A stretch of DNA of 64,000 nucleotides from Paraburkholderia caballeronis (GTDB taxonomy: Bacteria > Pseudomonadota > Gammaproteobacteria > Burkholderiales > Burkholderiaceae), in the NCBI RefSeq assembly GCF_900104845.1, contig NZ_FNSR01000003.1, forward strand, positions 62,001 to 126,000, in the 5' to 3' direction. The notes beneath the pieces are model-generated. The model worked only from the letters and a program-made list of their open reading frames with translations, had not been told where the DNA came from and made no database searches. Numbering within the stretch: the first letter of the stretch is position 1; each line of letters opens with the position of its first letter. Positions 45,804 to 54,888 of the stretch are shown here, piece after piece. The position numbers and the translations under genes were made by a program.

Positions 45804-47071
45804 TTTTTTCTCGCAATAGAAGAAACAAGGGTCCGAAAGCACAGGCGAAGCCAGCCCGAATCACTGGACCGGCTGCGCCGCAATGTTATGGCAAAGCACG
45901 GGATAAAAAACAGGCGATCAAAAAAATTACCCCTTTTCCCCGCTATTTCTTACGTAATTTTTAAAACAGTCAATTAAAGCTTTCAATGAAAACGTTTGCG
46001 TTTTTTTTCGTACACCGAGGTGACTTCCGCCACCCTGCCTGTCGTTGTACTCGCCACCGCACTCGATTAGTTACCCTGAGCAATCCGCATTATCTGTAGC
46101 TGGCACGTTCCGCACGAGGCGATCGAAACGGCGAGGGAAGGTGACCGAACCGATATCGGAGCGAAGGCCGCTGCGCGGCGAGCGTCGCGTAACCGGCGAC
46201 ACGGCCGGCCGCTTTCCGGCAGCCGTCGAATCCGTGCCCCGTGCCTTCCGGCAGGCAGATCGACAATGCTCCCGTTGCGGTCGCGCGGCGCAGCCAACGA
46301 CGCCAGTTCACCGGTCGCGCCGTCCCGTCCTCCGTCAACGCGCGCTGGCTGAATTCCGTCGCAGCGCTACAGAACCTCCTCGCTGCCACTCCAACCGCGG
46401 ACTGCATGTCGTGCAACGCCGAACCCACATCGGCAACACACCTCGTCAGCGAGCCCCTGGCTCAAGCTGACCAGCGTTTCCTCTTAAGGCTTAACGGCAT
46501 TGAGCGCCCGAACTTTAAGTGATGTGCATCGAGATTTCAAGCGCGGAAAAAGTTGCCGATTGACGGCCTGTTCAGTGCTTTTGTTAAATGTTTTTGTTCT
46601 ACGAGCGACCCAATGCGGCACGAAGCTTTATGCAAATTCACTCGCAAACGTTTTCGCCCGCGATAAATCGCGAAGTTTCAGCGCGGCAGTTGAATTGCAA
46701 CGGGACAAGCACGGCAGTCGATACCGTCCAAACCTTTCTCGGCATGCAAACTTGCCGTTTTTTTAGGTGGTTCTGCGACAAAAATTCGCGCCCAGACTGT
46801 CGCGCCTCAACGACATAAAAAGATCGTCGTGCGTCACGTCCTCGACTTGTCGACTCCGGTTCGTTCCCCACGACCGCACCCACGCACTACTAACTATCGA
46901 ATCGGCTCGTAGGGGAGAACGGCGAAGCCGAACGCCGTTTGACCATGTTTAACATTTAAGTGTGTTAAGCAGATCAGGCCAGAAGTGCGATGTCTTCCGC
47001 GATCGACTTCATTCGCTGACCGATATCCGGACAAAAACGGCGCTCGCCCCTTGCATGCCCGCCGCGACGAC
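45804..47071. other. Long AT-richer noncoding region upstream of flp
   Basis: 1268 bp without a convincing gene. GC is clearly below the flanks at about 45900-46010 and 46500-46800. A hairpin AAAACG-TTTG-CGTTTT followed by eight Ts lies at 45989-46008. A 7-bp inverted repeat AACGGCG/CGCCGTT lies at 46919-46940, about 130 bp past the MOSC stop. The region probably carries the tad promoter and its control sites. Confidence 0.5.
45989..46008 (+). terminator. Short hairpin with T8 tract, possible terminator or leader structure
   Basis: AAAACG (45989-45994), loop TTTG, CGTTTT, then a T run. The stem is short and A/T-rich, so termination is doubtful; no + strand gene ends here. Confidence 0.25.
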
Positions 47072-47950
47072 TCAAACGTCGTCGTCGAACGCCAGTTCCA
47101 GTTCGACCGCATCGCCGACGCGCAAACGCTTCCCCACCCCCGCAACGACGACCGCGTTCTGCCCGAACGTGAGCCCGCCATCGACACGCGCATCGGCGCG
47201 ATACCCGGCCAGCGTATCGAGCGGCTCGTGCGGCCAGCGCGGATCGGCCGCGCCGGTCGCCTGATCGACGGTCGTGATCGGGCAACGCGCGCACGGCTTC
47301 ACGAACCGCAGCACGACCGGGCCGGCGTCGCCATTCGCGCCGACTGTCGCCGTGCCGACAAAGTCCTCGTCGAACGCTTCGGTATCGCCGAGCACGACGT
47401 TCGGGCGAAAGCGGTTCATCGGCAGCGGCGGCACGCCCTTCGCGTCCAGTCGCCCGTTTAGTTCCGCCAGCGACGCGTCGGTCGTCACGAGCAGCGGGAA
47501 ACCGTCCGCGAAACGGGTCGGCGCTTCGACGTCCCGGGTCCACTTCCGGCTCGCGAGACGCGTGACGTCGTCCGCGAAGCGCACGAGCCGCAGCGGCGCG
47601 CCGATCACGCCGGACACCCACTGCGCGGCCGCTTCGCCCTCGTCGAGCGCGTCGAAGCTGTCCTTCCACACCGAAACCGGCACCCGCGCCGCGTTCGCCG
47701 GCGTTGCGAACGGCAGCGACAGTCCAGCGGACGCGCGATCGGCATGCAGATGCAGCGCGTCGCCGCCGAGCGCCGTGATGATCCGCGCCATCGACGGATA
47801 CTCGCGCTGCGACACGAAACGGCCGTTCGCGTCGACGATCATCCAGCGGCGATCCCACTGGAGACCGTCCGCTTCGATCAACGCATCGTCGAGCGGTATC
47901 CCGGCGCACGACTTGACCGGATAGACGAACAGCGCGCTGATGAAAGGCAT
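47072..47950 (-). CDS. MOSC-domain protein (YcbX/MOSC_N type)
   Basis: This 292-residue protein has the MOSC N-terminal beta barrel (LFVYPVKSCAG, WDRRWMIVD) and a MOSC domain with the conserved RFRPNVVL and CARCPITTVDQ, containing the Mo-cofactor-liganding Cys. Members reduce N-hydroxylated compounds or detoxify with a Mo cofactor. No C-terminal ferredoxin is fused, unlike E. coli YcbX. The ATG at 47950 starts right at the conserved domain. Confidence 0.85.
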   Translation of the reverse strand: MPFISALFVYPVKSCAGIPLDDALIEADGLQWDRRWMIVDANGRFVSQREYPSMARIITALGGDALHLHADRASAGLSLPFATPANAARVPVSVWKDSFDALDEGEAAAQWVSGVIGAPLRLVRFADDVTRLASRKWTRDVEAPTRFADGFPLLVTTDASLAELNGRLDAKGVPPLPMNRFRPNVVLGDTEAFDEDFVGTATVGANGDAGPVVLRFVKPCARCPITTVDQATGAADPRWPHEPLDTLAGYRADARVDGGLTFGQNAVVVAGVGKRLRVGDAVELELAFDDDV

Positions 47951-48559
47951 GGCAAAGCGGACGCGCCCCGCGCCGGCCGCTCGGGCGACCTTGACGAAGC
48001 GGCGAGAGCCGGAAGGATTGGGGGCTGAGATTGTCCCTTGCCGAATTTCCGCGCGCAAGCGCGTTCCCGCTTTTGCAACGGACGGAACGGCTCGCTTGCC
48101 GGCCGCGGCATGCGTCGGGCGACGTCATTTCCGGGCGGCGGCAAACCCGATTCCTTATGCATCAAATGAGAATCATTTGCAATTATCGCCGAGCTGCATC
48201 ATGATTGCGGCATCTCAAACACGGATGCCTGCTTTCATGAACGCACCGTTCCGCGCCCGTCCGGCAGCCGGGCCATCGCCTGAAGCCGCGCCGCAGGATT
48301 GCGCGCAGACCGCATCGCACCCTCCGCTGTCCGGCCAGAGGCCGTCCGGACGCAAGCCGCACGTGCGTACGTGGCGCAGCCCGGACACCCGTTAGCGGCT
48401 GCATCGTATCGCCTCGACCGGGCCCGGAGCGTCGATCGTCCGCCCTTGTCCGACCGGCTTTTCCACGACAGCAAGGATGAAGCACCGACCGCGCAACGCG
48501 CCGGCGCGGTCCGCTTCCGTTCGCCCTGCGCGGCACGCGCGCATCGAGAAACGCGTCAG
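47951..48559. other. Intergenic region with Fur box
   Basis: 609 bp between MOSC and the PPTase-like gene. A strong Fur box lies at 48162-48180. A 64-residue open frame (48201-48395) begins just after it but shows no family and is not called. Confidence 0.45.
48162..48180. promoter_or_regulatory. Fur box upstream of the PPTase-like gene
   Basis: TCAAATGAGAATCATTTGC matches the Fur consensus at 13 of 19 positions. It contains a perfect CAAATGA-GAA-TCATTTG inverted repeat. It lies about 380 bp upstream of the next + strand start and 212 bp upstream of the MOSC gene. Confidence 0.75.
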
Positions 48560-49366
48560 ATGAAACTCAACAATCCGTTCGCCCATCGCGCCGATACACT
48601 GCCGGCCGCCGCGTCCACCGAACCCGCGCCCGCCTGCGAGTTCGTCCCGCGCCGGCTGGTCTGCCGGCCGTCGCACCGGCTCGCGCCGCCGCAGCCGGGC
48701 GAGTTGATGCTGTGGCGCTTCCGCTCGGAGTGGCAGGGGCTGTCCCGCGACGATGCGTATGCACGGCTGTCGAAGGCCGAACTGATGCGCGTGCGCAGTT
48801 TTCCGAACCGCGCGCTCAGCAAGCGCTTCGCGATCGGCCGCGCGGTGCTGCGCGGCATCCTGTCCGCGATCACGGGTGTCGCGCCGACCGGCATCGAACT
48901 GAACGACGACGCGCACGGCCAGCCGGTGCTGGCCGCCGCACCCGGCGCGCAGGCACAGCCGGTCGAAATCGCCGTGACCTATGCGGGCGTGTGGATTCTC
49001 GTCGGCCTCTCGACGGCCCGCGTCGGCCTCGCCGCGCATCTGCCGCCGGTGCTGAAGCGCGAGCCCGGCCCGCCGACGCGCGCGATGGCGTCGGTGATAC
49101 GCGTGCCGGCGCGCGCGCCGGACGCAAGCGTGCAGGCACGGCACGCGAGCCTCGTCAATGCGGCAGGGCCGACGACGCTCGACATCGACGTCCATACGTT
49201 GGCGCGCAACGAACCGGCGTTCGTGATCGACGTGCCGCCCGCGGAGCGATGGCAGCTGATCGACCTGCCGATGCCGGGCGCGATCCGCGCGGCCGCCGCG
49301 GTCGCGCACCCGGTCGCGCGCGTGCATGCGTTCGGCTGGCTCGGCGGCGGCGGGATAGACGGCTGA
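48560..49366 (+). CDS. 4'-phosphopantetheinyl-transferase-like protein with lost catalytic motifs
   Basis: This 268-residue protein resembles Sfp-type PPTases in its N-terminal two-thirds: LSKAELMRVRSFPNRALSKR, FAIGRAVLRGILS and the HGQPVLA loop. Sfp-type enzymes activate carrier domains of siderophore synthetases. The Mg-binding motif VGxDxE is replaced by VGLAAH, and no WxxKEA motif follows, so catalysis is improbable. The Fur box upstream fits an iron-linked role. It could be a pseudoenzyme or a decaying gene. The start at 48560 is uncertain. Confidence 0.6.
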   Translation: MKLNNPFAHRADTLPAAASTEPAPACEFVPRRLVCRPSHRLAPPQPGELMLWRFRSEWQGLSRDDAYARLSKAELMRVRSFPNRALSKRFAIGRAVLRGILSAITGVAPTGIELNDDAHGQPVLAAAPGAQAQPVEIAVTYAGVWILVGLSTARVGLAAHLPPVLKREPGPPTRAMASVIRVPARAPDASVQARHASLVNAAGPTTLDIDVHTLARNEPAFVIDVPPAERWQLIDLPMPGAIRAAAAVAHPVARVHAFGWLGGGGIDG

Positions 49367-49420
49367 TACGGCCGGACAAGCAGCGACCGACGCGCATCAG
49401 CGCATCGCGAAACTCGCCCG

Positions 49421-50305
49421 CTAGGGCTTCCCCACTCCAGTCAGATACCCGACGAAGTCATACGCGGCGCGCACGTCGTTCCCGGTGCGCGTCAGCTGCA
49501 TCACGCGCGATTCGAACGGGTCGCGGACCAGCGGCCTGAACACGACGCGCTCGTTGCCCGCGCGCCCGAGCGCCGCCGGCACCAGCGCGACGCCCATGCC
49601 GACCTCGACCATCGTGACGACGGTCTGCCACAGCCGCGCCTCGTGACGGATCTGCGGGCTGAACCCCGCCTCGACGCAGGTCGCGATGATCTGGTCGTGA
49701 TAGTGCGGCGACACGGTGCGCGGAAACAGGATGAACGGCTCGCGCGCGAGCGCGCCCAGTTCGATGCGCTTGCGGCGCGCGAGCGCGTGGCCGGCGGGCA
49801 GGCAGCACAGGAACGGCTCCGAAAACAGCGTGACCGATTCGACGCCGGCCGGGAAATGCCCCCAGTGCGCGAAGCCGAGATCGATCTGCATGCGTTGCAG
49901 CGCGTGCGCCTGCTCGGCGGTGTTCATCTCCTTCAGCACGACCTCGACCGCCGGGTGATCGGCCTCGAACCGCTGCATCGCCTGCGGCAGCCCGCGATAC
50001 AGCATCGAATTGACGAAGCCGATCCGCAGCCGCCCCGCGAGCCCGTCGGCGGAGCGGCCGGCAATGCGGCGCACCTCGTCCGCCTGCTCCAGCAACCGGC
50101 GCGCCTCGTCGAGCAGCAGCCGGCCCGCGTCGGTCAGCGCGACCTCCTTGTTGGTGCGCTCCAGCAACTGCACGCCCAGTTGCTCCTCGAACTTGCGGAT
50201 GTCGAAGCTCAGCGCCGGCTGCGAGATGAACAGCCGCCGCGCCGCGCGGCCGAAGTGCAGTTCCTCGGCCACCGCCACGAAATAGCGTAGCTGCTTCAGT
50301 TCCAT
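49421..50305 (-). CDS. LysR-family transcriptional regulator, divergent from the acyl-CoA operon
   Basis: This 294-residue LTTR has the HTH (LHFGRAARRLFISQPALSFDIRKFEEQLG) at its N-terminus and a substrate-binding domain. It is transcribed away from the acyl-CoA dehydrogenase, with 129 bp between the starts. It most likely controls the three-gene operon at 50435-54811. Confidence 0.9.
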   Translation of the reverse strand: MELKQLRYFVAVAEELHFGRAARRLFISQPALSFDIRKFEEQLGVQLLERTNKEVALTDAGRLLLDEARRLLEQADEVRRIAGRSADGLAGRLRIGFVNSMLYRGLPQAMQRFEADHPAVEVVLKEMNTAEQAHALQRMQIDLGFAHWGHFPAGVESVTLFSEPFLCCLPAGHALARRKRIELGALAREPFILFPRTVSPHYHDQIIATCVEAGFSPQIRHEARLWQTVVTMVEVGMGVALVPAALGRAGNERVVFRPLVRDPFESRVMQLTRTGNDVRAAYDFVGYLTGVGKP

Positions 50306-50328
50306 CGGCTGTCTCCGTCCGTTGTCTT

Positions 50329-50356
50329 CGATAAGCGTTGTCTATCGTACAGGATA
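50329..50356. promoter_or_regulatory. Inverted repeats in the divergent LysR promoter
   Basis: CGATA (50329-50333) pairs with TATCG (50343-50347), and TATC (50343) pairs with GATA (50353-50356) around a 6-bp spacer. Overlapping dyads of this type are common LTTR sites. They sit between the two start codons. Confidence 0.45.
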
Positions 50357-50434
50357 CCGTTTGTATTGGACCGTTATCGACGGGCTGCCTAACATCGCCT
50401 GAACCGCCAACAAGACCAATTCAGGAGACACCGG

Positions 50435-52165
50435 ATGACCGACCAGCCCGCCGCCGACGCCATTCCCGACAGCCGCGGCATCAACTTCTTCACGAGCGAC
50501 CCCAGCTTCGGCCCGCTGCTGCGCAGTTATCTCGGCTCCCGCGCGTACGACGCGCTCGAACCGCAACTGAACGAACTGGGTCTGCGCGCGTCCGCCGAAC
50601 TCGACGCGTGGGCGCTGAACGCCGACCATCACCCGCCGCAACTCCAGCACCGCACGCGCCGCGGCGAGCCGCTCCAGCGCATCGACAAGCATCCGGACTA
50701 CGTCGCGCTCGAACGCGTCGCGTACTCGGAACTCGGGCTCGCGGCGATGAGTCATCGCGACGACGCGCCCGCGCCGCTCGTCAAATACGCGCTCACCTAT
50801 CTGTTCGTGCAGGCCGAGTTCGGGCTGTGCTGCCCGGTCAGCATGACCGACTCGCTCACGCGCACGCTGCGCCGCTTCGGCTCGCCGGAACTGGTCGCGC
50901 GTTATCTGCCGATGCTCGCGTCGCGCGACTTCGACACGCTGTACCAGGGCGCGATGTTCATGACCGAGCAGGCGGCCGGGTCCGACGTCGGCCGCATCGC
51001 GACGCGCGCGACGCGCGAAACCGGCGCCGACGGCGACGACGTGTGGCGCCTGCACGGCGACAAGTGGTTCTGCTCGAACGCGGACGCGGATCTCGCGATG
51101 GTGCTCGCGCGCCCCGACGACGCGCCGCCCGGCATCAAGGGGCTCGCGCTGTTCCTGCTGCCGAAGCAGCTGCCCGACGGCACCCGCAACGCGTACCGGA
51201 TCGTCCGGCTGAAGGACAAGCTCGGCAGCCGCTCGATGGCGAGCGGCGAGATCGTGCTCGAAGGCGCGCAGGCGTGGCTGATCGGCGAGGTCGGGCGCGG
51301 CTTCCACCAGATGGCCGACATGATCAACATGTCGCGGCTGTCGAACGGCGTGCGCGCGGCCGGCCTGATGCGCCGCGCGCTGACCGAGGCGCTGCACGTG
51401 TGCCGTCACCGCGAAGCGTTCGGCCGCAAGCTGCTCGACATGCCGCTGATGCAGCGCCAGTTGCTGAAGATGATGCTGCCGGCCGAGCAGGCGCGCTCGA
51501 TGTTCATGCAGATCGCCACGCTGCTCGCGCGCGCGGACCGCGGCGACGAAAGCGCCGCGAAATGCGTGCGCATCCTGACGCCGCTGATCAAGTTCCGCGC
51601 GTGCCGCGACGCGCGCCGCGTGACCGGCGACGCGATGGAGGTGCGCGGCGGCGTCGGTTACATCGAGGAATGGAGCGACGCGCGGCTCGTGCGCGACGCG
51701 CATCTCGGCTCGATCTGGGAAGGCACGAGCAACATCGTCGCGCTCGACGTCGCGCGCGCGGCCCGTCGCGAAGGCACGCTCGAACCGCTCGCGCGCCACG
51801 TGCATGCGCTGCTCGCCGAAGCGCCGCTGCCGGCCGGCGGCGTCGCGCTGCTGCGCTCGACGTTCGACCGCGCGTGCGCGGCGCTCGACAGCGTTGCCGA
51901 ATGCGGCCGCGACGAGGCGGTGCGGCAGGCCGCGAGCGCGCTCTATCACGCGGTGACGGCCGCGTTCATGGCAAGCGAGGCCGCGCGCACCGCGCCCGAC
52001 TACCGGCGGCTCGCGCTCGCGTGGCTCGTCGTGCGCCATCGGCTGCTGCCGCGCGATCCGCTGTCGCCGGACGCCGACCTCGCGCCCGCCTCGCTGCTGC
52101 GCGCGCTCGCGGACGAACGCGCGCTGACGCTCGACGAAGCGCAACAGCTTCAGCCCACGCGATGA
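50435..52165 (+). CDS. Acyl-CoA dehydrogenase, AidB-like
   Basis: This 576-residue flavoprotein has the extended AidB-type form: MFMTEQAAGSDVG (FAD/substrate loop), a middle beta domain and a C-terminal helix bundle with MEVRGGVGYIEEW and IWEGTSNIVALD. It probably oxidises an acyl-CoA made by the following CoA-transferase. Its stop overlaps the next ATG by 4 bp. Confidence 0.9.
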   Translation: MTDQPAADAIPDSRGINFFTSDPSFGPLLRSYLGSRAYDALEPQLNELGLRASAELDAWALNADHHPPQLQHRTRRGEPLQRIDKHPDYVALERVAYSELGLAAMSHRDDAPAPLVKYALTYLFVQAEFGLCCPVSMTDSLTRTLRRFGSPELVARYLPMLASRDFDTLYQGAMFMTEQAAGSDVGRIATRATRETGADGDDVWRLHGDKWFCSNADADLAMVLARPDDAPPGIKGLALFLLPKQLPDGTRNAYRIVRLKDKLGSRSMASGEIVLEGAQAWLIGEVGRGFHQMADMINMSRLSNGVRAAGLMRRALTEALHVCRHREAFGRKLLDMPLMQRQLLKMMLPAEQARSMFMQIATLLARADRGDESAAKCVRILTPLIKFRACRDARRVTGDAMEVRGGVGYIEEWSDARLVRDAHLGSIWEGTSNIVALDVARAARREGTLEPLARHVHALLAEAPLPAGGVALLRSTFDRACAALDSVAECGRDEAVRQAASALYHAVTAAFMASEAARTAPDYRRLALAWLVVRHRLLPRDPLSPDADLAPASLLRALADERALTLDEAQQLQPTR

Positions 52166-53388
52166 GGACGGCGATGCGAGCAACCTCAAGCGACACCCAA
52201 GCGCCGCGCGTGGACGGCGCGCTGCACGGCCTGCGCGTCGTGGACCTGAGCCGCGTGCTCGGCGGCCCGTACTGCACGCAGGCGCTCGCCGATCACGGCG
52301 CGCAGGTGATCAAACTCGAACCGCCGGACGGCGACGAAACGCGCGGCTGGGGGCCGCCGTTCGTCGGCGACACCGCGTCGTACTTCGTCGGCGTGAACCG
52401 CAACAAGCAGGGCATCGCAGTCGACCTGGCGCGCGACGAAGGCCGCGCGATCCTGTGGCAACTGCTCGAAGGCGCGGACGTGCTGGTCGAGAACTTCAAG
52501 CCCGGCACGCTCGCGCGCTGGGGGATGGACTACGAGCGCGACCTGAAGCCCCGCTTCCCGCGCCTGATTCACTGCGCGATCTCCGGCTTCGGCGCGGACG
52601 GCCCGCTCGGCGGCCTGCCCGGCTACGACGCGGTGATCCAGGCGATGGCCGGCCTGATGAGCGTGAACGGCGAACGCGACGGCCCCGCGCTGCGCATCGG
52701 CCTGCCGATCGTCGACATGGTGACCGGCCTGAACGCGCTCGCCGGCATCCTGCTCGCGCTGGCCGAACGCGCGCACAGCGGACGCGGACAGTCGGTCGAC
52801 ATCGCGCTGTACGACTGCGGCGTGTCGCTGCTGCATCCGCATCTGCCGAACTACTTCGGCAACGGGCGCACGCCGCAGCGCAGCGGCAACGCCCATCCGA
52901 ACATCGCGCCATACGACAGCTACCGGACCGCCACCGCGCCGATCTTCCTCGCGGTCGGCAACGACCGGCAGTTCGCGAAGCTGTGCGCCCATCTCGGCGC
53001 GCCCGAACTCGCGGACGATCCGCGTTTCGCGGACAACCGCAGCCGCTGCGCGCATCGCGCCGAACTGAAGGCCGCGCTCGAAACGCGCCTCGCCGCGCAT
53101 CCGTGCGAACGCGTCGCCGTCGAACTGATCGCGGCCGGCGTGCCGTGCGGGCCGGTGCAGACCGTCGATGCGGTCGCCGCGCATCCGCACACGCGCCACC
53201 GGAAGATGCTCGTCGAACTCGGCGATTATCGCGGCACCGGCTCGCCGGTCAAGCTGTCGCGCACGCCGGCGACGTACCGTACGCCGCCGCCCGCGCTCGG
53301 CGCCGACACGCGCGCGGTGCTCGACCGCCTCGGCATCGACGCGCACACGCAGCGGAAGCTGATCGACGCGGGCGTGCTGAAGGAATGA
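52162..53388 (+). CDS. CaiB/BaiF-family CoA-transferase
   Basis: This 408-residue family III CoA-transferase starts with LRVVDLSRVLGGPYCTQ and GAQVIKLEPPDGDETRGW. It has the catalytic-Asp motif GYDAVIQAMAGLMS, followed by VDIALYDCGVSLL. The ATG at 52162 overlaps the dehydrogenase stop; a second in-frame ATG lies 12 bp on. It probably activates a carboxylic acid as its CoA ester for the dehydrogenase. Confidence 0.92.
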   Translation: MRTAMRATSSDTQAPRVDGALHGLRVVDLSRVLGGPYCTQALADHGAQVIKLEPPDGDETRGWGPPFVGDTASYFVGVNRNKQGIAVDLARDEGRAILWQLLEGADVLVENFKPGTLARWGMDYERDLKPRFPRLIHCAISGFGADGPLGGLPGYDAVIQAMAGLMSVNGERDGPALRIGLPIVDMVTGLNALAGILLALAERAHSGRGQSVDIALYDCGVSLLHPHLPNYFGNGRTPQRSGNAHPNIAPYDSYRTATAPIFLAVGNDRQFAKLCAHLGAPELADDPRFADNRSRCAHRAELKAALETRLAAHPCERVAVELIAAGVPCGPVQTVDAVAAHPHTRHRKMLVELGDYRGTGSPVKLSRTPATYRTPPPALGADTRAVLDRLGIDAHTQRKLIDAGVLKE

Positions 53389-53488
53389 AGCGGCATGAAG
53401 CATGCATGAAGCGATGAAGCGTTGAAAAGCGCGCTAAGCGGATCACACAGACCGGCCGCGAGGCCGGCACAAAATCAAGGAGACAACG

Positions 53489-54811
53489 ATGCAAACGGAA
53501 CCCGCCCGCCAGCCGGCGCGCGCCGCGCTCGCGGCATTCGTCGGCACGACGATCGAGTGGTACGACTTCTACATCTACGCGACCGCGTCCGCGCTGATCT
53601 TCGCGAAACTGTTCTTCCCGACCGGCGAATCGTTCTACGGCACACTCGCATCGTTCGGCACGTTCGCGGTGGGCTTTCTCGCGCGGCCTCTGGGCGGCAT
53701 CGTGTTCGGGCATCTCGGCGACCGCATCGGCCGCAAGAAGGCGCTCGTCGCGACGCTGTCGATCATGGGCGTCGGCACCGTCGGCATCGGCTTTCTGCCG
53801 ACGTGGGCGAGCGCCGGCGCGCTCGCGCCGACGCTGCTCGTGCTGCTGCGGGTCGCGCAGGGCATCGCGATCGGCGGCGAATGGGGCGGCGCGGTGCTGA
53901 TGGCCGGCGAACACGCGCCGCGCGAACGCCGCACGTTCCTCGCCTCGTTCGCGCAGCTCGGCAGCCCCGCCGGGCTGATCCTCGCATTGCTCGCGTTCAG
54001 GCTCGTCGCCCATCTCGACAAGGGCGCGCTGTTCGACTGGGGCTGGCGGCTGCCGTTCCTCGCGAGCGCGGTGCTGCTGGTGGTCGGCCTGCTGATCCGT
54101 TCGGGCGTCGGCGAGTCGCCGGAATTCGACGCGCTGAAGGCGCAGCGCCGCACCGCCGCGCTGCCGATCGTGGAAGTCGTGCGCGACGCGTGGCGCACGG
54201 TGCTGCTGTGTCTCGGCGCGAACGTGATCGGCGTCGCGGGCGCGTGGTTCGTGAACACGTTCATGCTGAACTACACGACCCAAACACTCGGCCTCGATCG
54301 CGGCCTGATCCTCGACTGTCTGTTCGTCGTCGCGTTCGTGCAGCTCGGCACGCAGCTCGTGTCAGGCTGGGTCGCGCAGCGCGTCGGGGCCAGCCGCTTC
54401 CTCGCGGTCGCGGCCGCGCTCGCGATCCTGTCGCCGTATCCGATGTTCGTGCTCGTATCGACCGGCAGGCCGGTCGCGATCGTGGTCGGCATCGCGATCG
54501 CGGTGATGTGCATGTCGAGTTCGTATGCGGTGATGGCCGGCTTCATGACCGACGTGTTCCCGGTGCGCGTGCGGTACTCGGCGATCTCGCTGTCGTATCA
54601 GTGCTGCGCGGCGCTCGCGGGCGGTTTGACGCCGCTCGTCGGCGCGGTGCTCGCCCATGCGTTTCCCGGGCAATGGTGGCCGCTGGCCGGGTTTTATAGC
54701 GTGCTGGCGGCGATCTCGCTCGGCTGCCTGACTGCGCTGCGGGTTCGGCGGCCCGTGGGGGAAACGGCGGCTGTCGCGTTTGCGGATGCGCGGGCTGGGG
54801 ATCTGTCGTGA
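53489..54811 (+). CDS. MFS metabolite:H+ symporter
   Basis: This 440-residue transporter has the MHS-type signatures: GTTIEWYDFYIY at the start, RPLGGIVFGHLGDRIGRKKAL between TM2 and TM3, and a late FPVRVRYSAISLSYQ. About 12 membrane segments are expected. It ends the operon and likely imports the carboxylic acid substrate. Confidence 0.92.
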   Translation: MQTEPARQPARAALAAFVGTTIEWYDFYIYATASALIFAKLFFPTGESFYGTLASFGTFAVGFLARPLGGIVFGHLGDRIGRKKALVATLSIMGVGTVGIGFLPTWASAGALAPTLLVLLRVAQGIAIGGEWGGAVLMAGEHAPRERRTFLASFAQLGSPAGLILALLAFRLVAHLDKGALFDWGWRLPFLASAVLLVVGLLIRSGVGESPEFDALKAQRRTAALPIVEVVRDAWRTVLLCLGANVIGVAGAWFVNTFMLNYTTQTLGLDRGLILDCLFVVAFVQLGTQLVSGWVAQRVGASRFLAVAAALAILSPYPMFVLVSTGRPVAIVVGIAIAVMCMSSSYAVMAGFMTDVFPVRVRYSAISLSYQCCAALAGGLTPLVGAVLAHAFPGQWWPLAGFYSVLAAISLGCLTALRVRRPVGETAAVAFADARAGDLS

Positions 54812-54888
54812 GGGGGCGTGAGGGCACGCGGCGCGCAAGACGTGCTGCGGTTGCCTCGTAAAACCTCGCGCGCAAGAAGGTCCGCGCG

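Noticed and set aside
46585..46640. Possible sigma-54 site near CGGCACGAAGCTTTATGC upstream of flp
   Set aside because: The GG to GC spacing is 13 bp, not 10, and it is on the strand opposite to flp.
48201..48395. Small open frame just after the Fur box
   Set aside because: It is well placed for a Fur-regulated small gene, but its composition is unremarkable, no HemP-like motif is present and no RBS is clear.
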